Shown: one piece after another, positions 1 to 7,380 of the stretch
How positions within the stretch are numbered: position 1 is the first letter of the stretch
How the letters are laid out: every line of letters begins with the position of its first letter
DNA from: a bacterium
GTDB taxonomy: Bacteria; CLD3; SB21
Length of the DNA: 19,757 bases
Direction: 5' to 3'
NCBI GenBank assembly: GCA_013360215.1
Contig: JABWCP010000038.1
Coordinates: 1 to 19,757, forward strand
The notes under the pieces: model-generated
What the model saw: only the letters and a program-made list of their open reading frames with translations
What the model was told of the DNA's origin: nothing
Database searches by the model: none
Made by a program: the position numbers and the translations under genes

Positions 1-97
1 TGATCGCTGCCGTCAATGTCGTCTTACCGTGATCCACGTGGCCTATCGTGCCCACATTCACGTGCGGCTTTGAACGGTTAAATTTCTCTTTTGCCAT
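1..97 (-). CDS. tuf: Elongation factor Tu, N-terminal fragment (runs off the window)
   Basis: EF-Tu is the GTPase that delivers aminoacyl-tRNA to the ribosomal A site. Only the first 32 codons are present. They read as the canonical EF-Tu N-terminus, starting [19 protein letters not shown] and followed by the P-loop GHVDHGKT at residues 19-26. The start at 97 is an ATG with AGGAG (103-107) five bases upstream. The gene lies 45 bases after tRNA-Thr, so it is probably the last part of a tRNA-Gly/tRNA-Thr/tuf transcript, comparable to the tRNA-tufB operon of E. coli. The rest of the protein lies beyond the left edge. Identity is very secure; only completeness is unknown. Confidence 0.97.
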   Translation of the reverse strand, partial: MAKEKFNRSKPHVNVGTIGHVDHGKTTLTAAI

Positions 98-142
98 GGC
101 ATCTCCTCGTATTGAGTGTCAAGAGTAAGTTGATGTTGTTCG

Positions 143-219
143 TGGAGCCTGAGATCGGAATTGAACCGATGACCTCGTCCTTACCAAGGACGCGCTCTAA
201 CCATCTGAGCTACACAGGC
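143..219 (-). tRNA. tRNA-Thr (anticodon GGU)
   Basis: The minus strand folds as a complete cloverleaf: acceptor GCCTGTG, D-stem GCTC/GAGC, anticodon stem CGTCC/GGACG around the loop TTGGTAA (anticodon GGT), and T-stem ATCGG/CCGAT with loop TTCAATT. The 3' end CCA is encoded in the DNA. The acceptor stem appears to carry one mismatch (U6-U67). It reads ACC and ACU threonine codons. It lies 21 bases downstream of tRNA-Gly and just upstream of tuf, so it is very likely released from a shared transcript. Confidence 0.96.
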
Positions 220-240
220 TTTGCAATACTGCATTTATCG

Positions 241-313
241 AGCGGGAGACGAGACTCGAACTCGCGACATCTTGCTTGGAAGGCAAGAACTCTACCAACT
301 GAGTTACTCCCGC
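241..313 (-). tRNA. tRNA-Gly (anticodon UCC)
   Basis: The minus strand forms a full cloverleaf: acceptor GCGGGAG pairing with CTCCCGC, anticodon stem CTTGC/GCAAG around loop CTTCCAA (anticodon TCC), T-stem TCGCG... with the standard GTTCGAGTC T-loop region, and a U discriminator at 241. The bases after the discriminator read CGA, so CCA is not encoded and must be added by CCA-adding enzyme, unlike the neighbouring tRNA-Thr. It reads GGA and GGG codons. It is the first gene of the tRNA-tuf transcript. Confidence 0.95.
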
Positions 314-336
314 AATTACATACAAAATAATTTTTT

Positions 337-345
337 TTAAAGAGC
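337..345 (-). promoter_or_regulatory. boxA-like antitermination motif ahead of the tRNA-tuf operon
   Basis: The minus strand reads GCTCTTTAA, matching the core of the boxA element of bacterial rRNA leaders. It sits between the predicted promoter and tRNA-Gly, 23 bases before the tRNA 5' end, where a NusB/S10/NusA-type complex would load on nascent RNA. This rests on a 9-base match in AT-rich DNA, so chance is possible. Confidence 0.4.
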
Positions 346-442
346 TTTTTTCGTTGGACAAGTAGCCTTTTCTAAGTTCAACACATGCTACACTTAAGAG
401 CGAAAAGCTAATAAAAATATATAGTTATCCAAACGAGGTGCA

Positions 443-471
443 AATATATACAAAAAGCCCTCGCATGTCAA
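443..471 (-). promoter_or_regulatory. Sigma-70-type promoter of the tRNA-Gly/tRNA-Thr/tuf operon
   Basis: A perfect TTGACA -35 box (466-471) is followed by 17 bases and a TATATT -10 box (443-448) on the minus strand. Transcription would start near 436 and run through a leader of roughly 120 bases before tRNA-Gly. No other convincing promoter was seen upstream of the tRNAs. Confidence 0.7.
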
Positions 472-689
472 GCATTTTCTTGTTTTTGTTGCTTTTAATG
501 GATGTTTAAAACGGTAGGAAATGAAAAATGTGTCAAGACCTGAAAAAATAGAAAGATTGCCTCAAAAGCTTAATTCGAACGTATAGAATGTGAAATTTAT
601 TTTTTTCAAAATTAAAACAAATACCACATCTGTCCGCTTTCAAAAAAGAGCTCTTAAGGCAACCTTTTATTTAGGCAAAATATCGCGAA
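472..689. other. Non-coding stretch between the secreted-protein gene and the tRNA-tuf promoter
   Basis: Together with the tRNA leader (314-471) this makes a gene-free gap of about 375 bases. It is very AT-rich and contains no credible reading frame. An imperfect inverted repeat (about 12 of 15 positions) links 556-570 with 649-663, and 648-653 is a GAGCTC palindrome next to an A-run. Either could help end transcription of the gene at 690-1868, but no clean hairpin with a U-tract was found. Confidence 0.5.
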
Positions 690-1868
690 TTACTGATTTA
701 TCTGAACAAATTCCACTTTGGCCTGTACCGTGGAACCTTCGGCGTTAAGCAATACTAAACCGACATTAGCAGTTTCAGGAAATTCGGTTTCAAATGTAGC
801 GTATTCTACCCAGTCGTCGGCGATCGTGCTGTAGTAAGCCGTCCAAGTATAGCCTTTACGCACAAGTTTGAGATAACCAAAATCCTTAAATGCTTCAATA
901 CTTTTTTCAGTGCGCGGTACTTCGATGCCGCCGGCATAACCTTCTACATACACATACGCGCCGTTATAAAACACAAACGCACGTACATTTTGATTGCCAT
1001 TGTGAGCCGTAAGTCCAAACCCGGCACTATAGTAGCGCGACCAATCCATTTTTACTTTTACTATGGCTTCAAAATCCCCTTTTACGTTGGGTAACTCAAG
1101 GCGCGGGGCGCTCTTATTCGGTTCTTGCGGATTCCAATATTCGCCGGAAGCGATAGACACTGTCATATGGCCGTCACCCAGAAAACTGTATTTGGAGTTT
1201 TGATCTTGATCTGTCCATTTATAGCTCCCAAGTGATTTGGACTTGAAATCTGTAACCCCGCTTCCACCATTGGGCGCACTGTTAACCGTCGAATTAACTG
1301 AAGTCGCTTTTGTGGACGGTGTTGTAGAAACTGGCGTTGACGTCTTTGGCGATACGACAGGTTTTTCGCTCTCTTCTGGCGTGACCGCCTCCGTGGCCGG
1401 TTCTTCACCTACCTCTTCATCTACACGCACTATTATGACATCCGGATCTTTTTTCGTTTGCGCATTGAGCATTGCTACGGCACCCATCGCGGCTGAACGA
1501 TTGCGATCCATCATTTTCTGTTTGGCATAATCTTTATCCAACGTTTCAATAGGAATAAGAGCTAAAACATAATAATATTTTGTTGCCGGATCCTGATAAT
1601 AGGCTTCAAAACGTAACGACGTCATAGCACCTTTGACGTCTTTTTTGGGATATTTGTTACGAAGCAGTTTTTCGAGAGCTGCTTTAGATTTTTTTTCGGC
1701 TTTTTCTTTGGCTTTATCAGGCCGGCTGTCTTTAGCAACGCCTACGGAAACAAAATTTTCGGCCGAATAGGAACCGGGGTTATCCACCCAAGTCGGTTTT
1801 TGTGCAAATACGGACGAAGACCCAATCAGCAACGTCCCGAGCATCAAAAAAAACAAATTTCTTTTCAT
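690..1868 (-). CDS. Secreted two-domain protein: LPP20-like N-terminus and laminin G/concanavalin-like C-terminus
   Basis: The 392-residue product has a signal peptide (residues 1-22, MKRN then a hydrophobic stretch ending VFA, cleaved before QK) with no lipobox cysteine, so it is probably periplasmic or exported. Residues 25-110 resemble the LPP20/flagellar-assembly-type lipoprotein domain: a PxWV start, an FVSVGVA strand, then an A/K-rich helix. A Ser/Thr/Pro/Val-rich linker (about 150-205) leads to a beta-rich C-terminal domain (about 225-390) reminiscent of DUF1349/LamG-like jelly rolls, with a DDWVEYATF-type strand and a GLVLLNAEG strand. The start at 1868 is preferred over an upstream ATG at 1907 because it begins the signal peptide and has GGAG upstream. 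It lies 41 bases after glmM, so it is probably co-transcribed. The function is not recognised, and both domain assignments are by eye. Confidence 0.85.
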   Translation of the reverse strand: MKRNLFFLMLGTLLIGSSSVFAQKPTWVDNPGSYSAENFVSVGVAKDSRPDKAKEKAEKKSKAALEKLLRNKYPKKDVKGAMTSLRFEAYYQDPATKYYYVLALIPIETLDKDYAKQKMMDRNRSAAMGAVAMLNAQTKKDPDVIIVRVDEEVGEEPATEAVTPEESEKPVVSPKTSTPVSTTPSTKATSVNSTVNSAPNGGSGVTDFKSKSLGSYKWTDQDQNSKYSFLGDGHMTVSIASGEYWNPQEPNKSAPRLELPNVKGDFEAIVKVKMDWSRYYSAGFGLTAHNGNQNVRAFVFYNGAYVYVEGYAGGIEVPRTEKSIEAFKDFGYLKLVRKGYTWTAYYSTIADDWVEYATFETEFPETANVGLVLLNAEGSTVQAKVEFVQINQ

Positions 1869-1909
1869 GTATGTCTCCTCTGAGTATAGTTCTGAACGGA
1901 TATACATAC

Positions 1910-3463
1910 TTAATGAAAGTATGAGGTAAACGATTGTATCATATTATCCAATCTTTCTTGCGTACGCGCTTCGGCTATTATACGCATGATCGGTTCGGTA
2001 TTGGACTTGCGAAAATGAATCCATCCGTCTTCGAAAATAATTTTAACACCATCCACCGTATCTACGCGGCCTTTTTTCTGATCCTTAAGTATTTTGGTCA
2101 TGACAGCATCGGCATCAATATCATGCAATTCGATTTTATCTTTTTTCATGATAAAATAAGGAAGCTCGGCTACACATTCTGAAAACGGTTTATTTTTTTG
2201 TAATACATACTGTAAGGCAAGAGCAATCCCGGTACATGCATCGCGGCCAAGATGAATTTCCGGTAAGATCACGCCTCCGTTACCTTCGCCGCCGATGACG
2301 GAGTCTATCTCTTCCATTTTGATGGAAACATTGATTTCACCAATACGTGTATGATGAGTTTGAACGCCGTACATGGAGGCAATTTGATCTATGCCCATAG
2401 TGGTAGATGCGTTGACGACAACCGGGCCCTTTTTGCGTGATAAAACGAGGTCCGTTGCGATCATTAAGGTCAATTCTTCACCGATGGCTTGGCCTTTTTC
2501 GTTGACCAATGCCAACCTATCAACATCAGGATCAACGGCAAAACCAATATGGGCTTGATGTTGGCGAACCGTTTCTTCGAGTGCTTTTAGATTATCAACA
2601 GATGGCTCCGGATTACGAGGAAACACGCCATGCGGTTCTTCATTGATCACCACTACGTTACACCCCAGTTCTTTGAGAAGTCTGGGCACGATCACGCCGC
2701 CTGCGCCATTCACGCAGTCCACTACAACTTTAAAGTTACGTTTTCGCAGCGCCTCCACATCGATGTATTCTAGTTCTAGAATATGATCAATATGATTTTG
2801 AATGGCGTGATCATAATAGTTGATTTTTCCGATGCGATCCCATGTTGCAAGCAAGGTGGATTTACGATCCGCTATTTCGAGTACCTCATTCATCTGACTC
2901 TGTGTCAAAAAACGCCCCCTAGGTCCGATCAGTTTCAGCGCGTTCCATTGGATGGGATTATGGCTTGCAGTGATGGCAATACCGCCGTGCGCGTTCATAT
3001 CATTGACTGTGATCTCTACCGTCGGCGTAGGTACTATACCGATGTCTACGATTTTACATCCCGCGGCAAGCAATGTACCGGTCACGAGTGTTTTGACCAT
3101 CTCGCCGGACACCCGCGAATCCCGACCGACAACAACCGTACCGCCATTACACCACGTGCCAAAAGCGGCCGCGTATTTTGTGATCACTTCCGGCGTAAGA
3201 CTTTCACCGATGATACCACGTATGCCGGAAACGCTAACCATCAGCGTTCCGGTTTCTTTTGGTGCGGTGTGTGAAGACGGTTTGACCGGTAGTGACTTGT
3301 TTCCGTTTCTGTATTTTTCAGAGAGTATCTTTGTTAGTCGGCCTTTAGATTGAATTTGAACAGTTTTTCCATCTCCCCCAGAGGCACCGTTATGTTTCTT
3401 CTTTAGAGGAAGGTCTTTGGTCGATCTTGATTTCGCTTTTTGGGGTGTTTTACTTTTTTTCAT
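1910..3463 (-). CDS. glmM: Phosphoglucosamine mutase-type phosphohexomutase with an N-terminal extension
   Basis: This is an alpha-D-phosphohexomutase. In this family GlmM interconverts glucosamine-6-P and glucosamine-1-P for UDP-GlcNAc and peptidoglycan synthesis, while close relatives act on mannose or glucose phosphates. All four active-site loops are visible: the phosphoserine loop TASHNP (Ser167), the metal loop DPDVDR (311-316), the sugar loop GGEGNGG (391-397) and the phosphate loop FRKSNTEP (484-491). The catalytic core begins near residue 75 (MVSVSGIRG). The first 74 residues are a Lys/Ser-rich, probably disordered extension not normal for the family. An internal ATG at 3241 would give the standard-length enzyme. 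The 3463 start lies 18 bases after alaS and lacks a good ribosome site, so the start is uncertain. Substrate preference is inferred. Confidence 0.9.
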   Translation of the reverse strand: MKKSKTPQKAKSRSTKDLPLKKKHNGASGGDGKTVQIQSKGRLTKILSEKYRNGNKSLPVKPSSHTAPKETGTLMVSVSGIRGIIGESLTPEVITKYAAAFGTWCNGGTVVVGRDSRVSGEMVKTLVTGTLLAAGCKIVDIGIVPTPTVEITVNDMNAHGGIAITASHNPIQWNALKLIGPRGRFLTQSQMNEVLEIADRKSTLLATWDRIGKINYYDHAIQNHIDHILELEYIDVEALRKRNFKVVVDCVNGAGGVIVPRLLKELGCNVVVINEEPHGVFPRNPEPSVDNLKALEETVRQHQAHIGFAVDPDVDRLALVNEKGQAIGEELTLMIATDLVLSRKKGPVVVNASTTMGIDQIASMYGVQTHHTRIGEINVSIKMEEIDSVIGGEGNGGVILPEIHLGRDACTGIALALQYVLQKNKPFSECVAELPYFIMKKDKIELHDIDADAVMTKILKDQKKGRVDTVDGVKIIFEDGWIHFRKSNTEPIMRIIAEARTQERLDNMIQSFTSYFH

Positions 3464-3481
3464 CGTTGAATTTCTAAAAAA

Positions 3482-6079
3482 TTACATCGACACGAGTTCG
3501 TTTACTTTTGCTAATGCAGCATCCAGTTTGGAAATATCCTTAATACCAGCCGTTGCCGAATGCGGTCTGCCCCCGCCGCTTCCTCCGGCTATTTGTGCAA
3601 TAGCTTTTACCAGATTTCCGGCGTGCAGTTTTTTATCACGGATCAGATCATCACTGACCACACAAAGGATCGTATCTTGGGTGGCGAGGACACCTACACC
3701 GGAAGTCAATTTCTCACGCAGCTGATCACCCACCGCACGCAATTCCGTTCCTGACGGCAATGTTATTTTGCGAGTAATTACTTTAAATCCGTTAACCATA
3801 ACGGCGGATGCAATCAAACCGTCTAATTGGCTAGTCACACTTTGCAGACGAAGATCCGACAGTTCTTTTTCAAGAAGTTTACGATCATTGATCAAAGATT
3901 CGATGCGTTCCGAGATTTCTTCCGGTTTACAATTGAGCGTGTGCCGTAATGATTCTTGCAATGCATATTGATTTCGGAATAATCCCTCCGCGACGGATCC
4001 GGTAATGGCTTCAATCCGGCGCACACCGGAGGCGATGCTGGATTCGGACACGATTTTGAAAAAACCGATTTTCCCCGTCGAGGGCACGTGCGTGCCGCCG
4101 CAAAATTCTTTGCTGTATTCGCCAAACTGCACCACATTGACAAATTCACCGTACTTGTCTCCGAAAAACGATAACGCGCCCATTTTTTTCGCATCGGCGA
4201 TCGGTATATTGCGATGGTGCTGCAAAGCAATGTTTTCAAATACTTTTTCCTGCACCATGGTTTCGATTTTCTTCAACTGGTCATCCGTGATTTTTTCAAA
4301 ATGCGAAAAATCAAATCGTAAACGATAAGGCTCAACTACGGAACCGGACTGATGAACGTGTTCACCGAGAACTGAACGCAGTGCCGAATGCAATAAATGC
4401 GTGGCCGAATGATTTTTGATGGTCGGCTCGCGATGATCTTTGGAAACGGAAAGCTGTGCGGATGCGGCTGACGATAATGAAAAATTCTCAAAATCATCCG
4501 CAAAATGCACGACGTCATCCCCCACACGCTGCGTATCCCAAATTTCAAATACATGGTTTCCGATCGTCACCGTACCTTTGTCACCGACCTGACCGCCGGA
4601 CTCCGCGTAGAAAGGCGTTTGATCAAATACCATTTGTATCAATTTACCATCACGGAAATATTTCAACGGTTTGGCCTGACTTTCCAAAACATCATACCCG
4701 ATAAATTTGGTTTTAACCTCGGATCCGAACGTTTCCCATTTTATCTCTTTATTGATAAATATTTTTTTTCCTTCGTCACGCGAACGTTGTTTTTGCGCCT
4801 TCATTTCTTCCGTAAACTTTTCTTCATCCACAGAAAGGCCGCGCTCGGTCGCCATCACACGCGTCATATCCGCCGGAAATCCGAACGTATCATAAAGTTT
4901 GAATACATCCGCACCCGGTATTTGTTTTATGCCTTTAGATTCCAATTTGCGTGCCATGTCTTCAAAAACTTCGATACCGCGATCAAGTGTTTTATTAAAA
5001 TTTTCTTCCTCGGTTTTGATTACGCGCTCGACAAACTCCTGTCGTGCACGGATTTCAGGAAAAGCATCACCCATCGCACCAACGACATTGGCAACAAGCT
5101 TGTAAATAAACGGTTCATGCAATTCGAGTTTACGACCATATAATGCAGCCCTCCGCAGAATGCGCCGCAAAACATAACCTCGGCCGTCGTTGCCCGGAAT
5201 AGCACCATCCGTTATAGAAAACGTCAACATGCGGATGTGGTCGGCAATGACACGAAACGGCGCCTGAATCGCGGATTCGGCGTAATTTTTTCCCGCTACT
5301 TTTTCAATTCCTGAAATAATATCAGTAAACAAATCAATATCGTAGTTCGAAGTTTTACCCTGTAAAACCCGTGCAACGCGTTCAAAACCGGCACCGGTAT
5401 CAACGTGTTTAGCCGGTAGTTCAGTCAGGCTGCGATCGGCATTTCGATTAAACTGTATGAACACCAGATTCCAGAGTTCGATCACTTCGGGTGACCCGGC
5501 ATTGACCAATTTGCCGCCATTCCCGTCCGGTGTAAGATCAATATGTATTTCTGAACACGGCCCGCACGGTCCCGTATCGCCCATTTCCCAAAAATTATCT
5601 TTTTCTCCAAATCGCAAAATATGATCCGGATTGATATCCGTAACTTTTTTCCAAGTTTCGACCGCTTCATCGTCCGTCTTGTACACGGTTGCATAAAGGC
5701 GATCTTTAGGCAACCCCCACTGCTTCGTAAAAAGTTCCCATGCCCACTGTATCGCTTCGGTCTTATAATAATCCCCAAATGACCAGTTACCCAACATTTC
5801 AAAAAATGTATGGTGGTATGTATCGTGCCCTACTTCTTCGAGATCGTTGTGTTTGCCGCTGACGCGGATACATTTTTGCGAATTGGCCGCTCGTGTATAG
5901 TCTCGTTTTTCGGTACCCAAAAAAATGGGCTTAAACTGGTTCATCCCTGCATTAGTAAAAAGTAACGTCGGATCGTCATTAGGAACAACCGGACTGGATG
6001 GTACAAAACGATGCCCGCGCTCTTCAAAAAAACGGATAAATTGACTACGAATTTCTTTCGCCGTAAGAACATGTGCCAT
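3482..6079 (-). CDS. alaS: Alanyl-tRNA synthetase
   Basis: AlaS charges tRNA-Ala in the cytoplasm and hydrolyses mischarged Ser- and Gly-tRNA. At 865 residues it has the usual full length. The N-terminal class II catalytic core runs to about residue 240 and shows the RFVPSSPVVP, FTNAGMNQFKP and GCSEIHID-type motifs; the editing domain carries the zinc/active-site set H557, H561 (HSATH), C660 and H664 (CGGTH). The C-terminal C-Ala domain ends with a GGSGGGRP glycine-rich motif (832-839). A short coiled coil (about 705-750) separates editing and C-Ala domains. It is the first gene after a predicted promoter (6121-6148), with glmM 18 bases downstream. A GGAG lies rather far (14 bases) upstream of the ATG. 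Confidence 0.98.
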   Translation of the reverse strand: MAHVLTAKEIRSQFIRFFEERGHRFVPSSPVVPNDDPTLLFTNAGMNQFKPIFLGTEKRDYTRAANSQKCIRVSGKHNDLEEVGHDTYHHTFFEMLGNWSFGDYYKTEAIQWAWELFTKQWGLPKDRLYATVYKTDDEAVETWKKVTDINPDHILRFGEKDNFWEMGDTGPCGPCSEIHIDLTPDGNGGKLVNAGSPEVIELWNLVFIQFNRNADRSLTELPAKHVDTGAGFERVARVLQGKTSNYDIDLFTDIISGIEKVAGKNYAESAIQAPFRVIADHIRMLTFSITDGAIPGNDGRGYVLRRILRRAALYGRKLELHEPFIYKLVANVVGAMGDAFPEIRARQEFVERVIKTEEENFNKTLDRGIEVFEDMARKLESKGIKQIPGADVFKLYDTFGFPADMTRVMATERGLSVDEEKFTEEMKAQKQRSRDEGKKIFINKEIKWETFGSEVKTKFIGYDVLESQAKPLKYFRDGKLIQMVFDQTPFYAESGGQVGDKGTVTIGNHVFEIWDTQRVGDDVVHFADDFENFSLSSAASAQLSVSKDHREPTIKNHSATHLLHSALRSVLGEHVHQSGSVVEPYRLRFDFSHFEKITDDQLKKIETMVQEKVFENIALQHHRNIPIADAKKMGALSFFGDKYGEFVNVVQFGEYSKEFCGGTHVPSTGKIGFFKIVSESSIASGVRRIEAITGSVAEGLFRNQYALQESLRHTLNCKPEEISERIESLINDRKLLEKELSDLRLQSVTSQLDGLIASAVMVNGFKVITRKITLPSGTELRAVGDQLREKLTSGVGVLATQDTILCVVSDDLIRDKKLHAGNLVKAIAQIAGGSGGGRPHSATAGIKDISKLDAALAKVNELVSM

Positions 6080-6120
6080 GAAATCTATTATAACTCCAAA
6101 TAATTGATTTTACAGATATA

Positions 6121-6148
6121 AATATATAAACGCTATGCGGATTATCAA
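6121..6148 (-). promoter_or_regulatory. Probable promoter for alaS-glmM
   Basis: On the minus strand a TTGATA box (6143-6148) is followed by 16 bases and TATATT (6121-6126), placing the start about 40 bases ahead of alaS. It lies in the 94-base gap between the methyltransferase stop and alaS, where a new transcript would be expected. Confidence 0.5.
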
Positions 6149-6173
6149 AACAATTTCAAATAAAATCGGCAAT

Positions 6174-6905
6174 TTAGACCTTGCGTGCGATTAGTCGCAC
6201 AAAACCTTTAGACGTTTCGGACCATGTTATTCGCAGACCGTTGGACTCCAAAACCCCTTTCATCCAATCCACCGAGAGCCTCAATTTAGGATAAACACTT
6301 ATTTTATGCTCCCATTTTTCGCTAATCCTGATATTTAAAATATCGTGCACATAAACTTTTTCGGGAGCATACTCAACAAAACACGTAAATATCTTTTCTG
6401 CATCTGATCGAACCGGAATAAACCGTGAAACACCTGAAAGTTCCACGCTGTAATCGCGAAAAGATAAAATAAAGGAACCTCCGGGAACTGTTTTTTCGGA
6501 GCATAGTCTGATAGATTTATAAATATCTTCTTTGGAACCAAAGTGTGTAATCGTATCTCCCATACAAACAATTACTTCAAATTCTTTTGTTGTAACTTCT
6601 AAAAATCTTAGAATATCCGAATTATAAACTTCAATTTTTCGATCTTTAGTACGTGCTCCCAATTCGGAGCAAAGTTTATCACTTATATCAACACTCAAAA
6701 CATCAAAACCTAAATCATTTAGTGCTAATGTTTGAAACCCGCTACCTGCTCCCAAGTCCAAAGCTGTACCTTTGCTGGATGGGATAATACCTTGTTCCTT
6801 AAAAAACTTAAGATTTTCAGAGTATTGGGCATCAAACCCGCCATACATCCAAGTATAGACATCTGCCAATAGCTGGTCGTAATGTCTTTTGACAATTTCT
6901 GACAT
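6174..6905 (-). CDS. Class I SAM-dependent methyltransferase of unknown substrate
   Basis: The 243-residue product has a Rossmann-type methyltransferase fold. Motif I is ALDLGAGSGF (48-57), the acidic motif II is SVDIS (71-75), NSDI (95-98) fits motif III and a CMGDTITHF strand (114-122) fits motif IV, followed by a PGGSFILSF post-motif strand. There is no recognisable target-recognition domain, membrane segment or NPPY-type DNA-methylase motif. Hence the substrate (small molecule, protein or RNA) cannot be told. By hand count the gene is about 37 percent G+C, against about 50 percent in stretches sampled from alaS and ald. It has no strong ribosome-binding site and sits 50 bases after merR. 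Its composition suggests later arrival by transfer. Confidence 0.9.
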   Translation of the reverse strand: MSEIVKRHYDQLLADVYTWMYGGFDAQYSENLKFFKEQGIIPSSKGTALDLGAGSGFQTLALNDLGFDVLSVDISDKLCSELGARTKDRKIEVYNSDILRFLEVTTKEFEVIVCMGDTITHFGSKEDIYKSIRLCSEKTVPGGSFILSFRDYSVELSGVSRFIPVRSDAEKIFTCFVEYAPEKVYVHDILNIRISEKWEHKISVYPKLRLSVDWMKGVLESNGLRITWSETSKGFVRLIARKV

Positions 6906-6955
6906 ATCTTTTTTTTAAAACTGTGCGAAGTAAGGCTTAAGGAGTGTTTTACGGA

Positions 6956-7309
6956 TTACAGTTGCTTTAAGAGCGTCTCTATATCCAGTCGGATATCTTC
7001 GATCAGATGATGTGCTTTTTCCCTATTATTATTGTTTTGAGGAACCGGTACAACCGGGAGTTGTTCTGTATCCCCCAACATTCTTTTTTTGGCGCCTTCG
7101 ATCGTAAACTTATCCTCGTACAGTAGTTTCTTTATTTTGAGGATATTATCTATGTCGTCTTCCGTATAAACTCTGTTACCGGAACGGTTTTTAAGCGGCT
7201 TCAGCGCATCAAATTCCGTTTCCCAATACCGAAGTACATACTGCTTCAGATCGGTTTTTTCACAAACTTCACTGATCGTATAGTATATTTTTTTGATCGG
7301 TTCGGTCAT
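6956..7309 (-). CDS. Small MerR-family transcriptional regulator
   Basis: This 117-residue protein begins with a MerR-type winged helix-turn-helix: YTISEVCEKTDLKQYVLRYW (10-29), then the wing-like NRSGNRVYTEDDI (41-53) and LLYEDKFTIEGAKKRML (62-78). A short Pro/Asn linker (85-95) joins a C-terminal amphipathic helix (100-116), probably for dimerisation. There is no cysteine cluster or large ligand domain, so it is not a metal sensor of the classic MerR type. Short proteins of this kind are widespread single-copy genes in FCB bacteria; their target is usually unknown. GGAG lies seven bases before the ATG. The gene starts 28 bases after the ald terminator, so it either relies on read-through or has a promoter I cannot see. 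Confidence 0.92.
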   Translation of the reverse strand: MTEPIKKIYYTISEVCEKTDLKQYVLRYWETEFDALKPLKNRSGNRVYTEDDIDNILKIKKLLYEDKFTIEGAKKRMLGDTEQLPVVPVPQNNNNREKAHHLIEDIRLDIETLLKQL

Positions 7310-7330
7310 AGATTCACTCCGGACTAGGCT

Positions 7331-7369
7331 TTAAAACAAGAGCGGCAACCTTTTCAGATTACCGCTCTT
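7331..7369 (-). terminator. Intrinsic terminator after ald
   Basis: The minus strand forms an 11-bp stem (7359-7369 with 7338-7348, one G-U pair, core AGAGCGG/CCGCTCT) with a 10-base loop, followed by GTTTTAA. It lies 12 bases after the ald stop codon. The U-tract is short, so some read-through into merR is plausible. Confidence 0.8.
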
Positions 7370-7380
7370 TGTATAAACGA

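Noticed and set aside
91-330. Plus-strand reading frame over the tRNAs
   Set aside because: It lies across tuf and two tRNA genes on the other strand and has no protein-like features.
531-536. A second TTGACA on the minus strand upstream of the tRNA operon
   Set aside because: No acceptable -10 box lies 15-19 bases downstream.
2783-3353. Plus-strand reading frames opposite glmM, and similar long ones opposite alaS, pnp, infB and nusA
   Set aside because: They mirror strong conserved minus-strand genes and encode compositionally odd, unrecognisable proteins.
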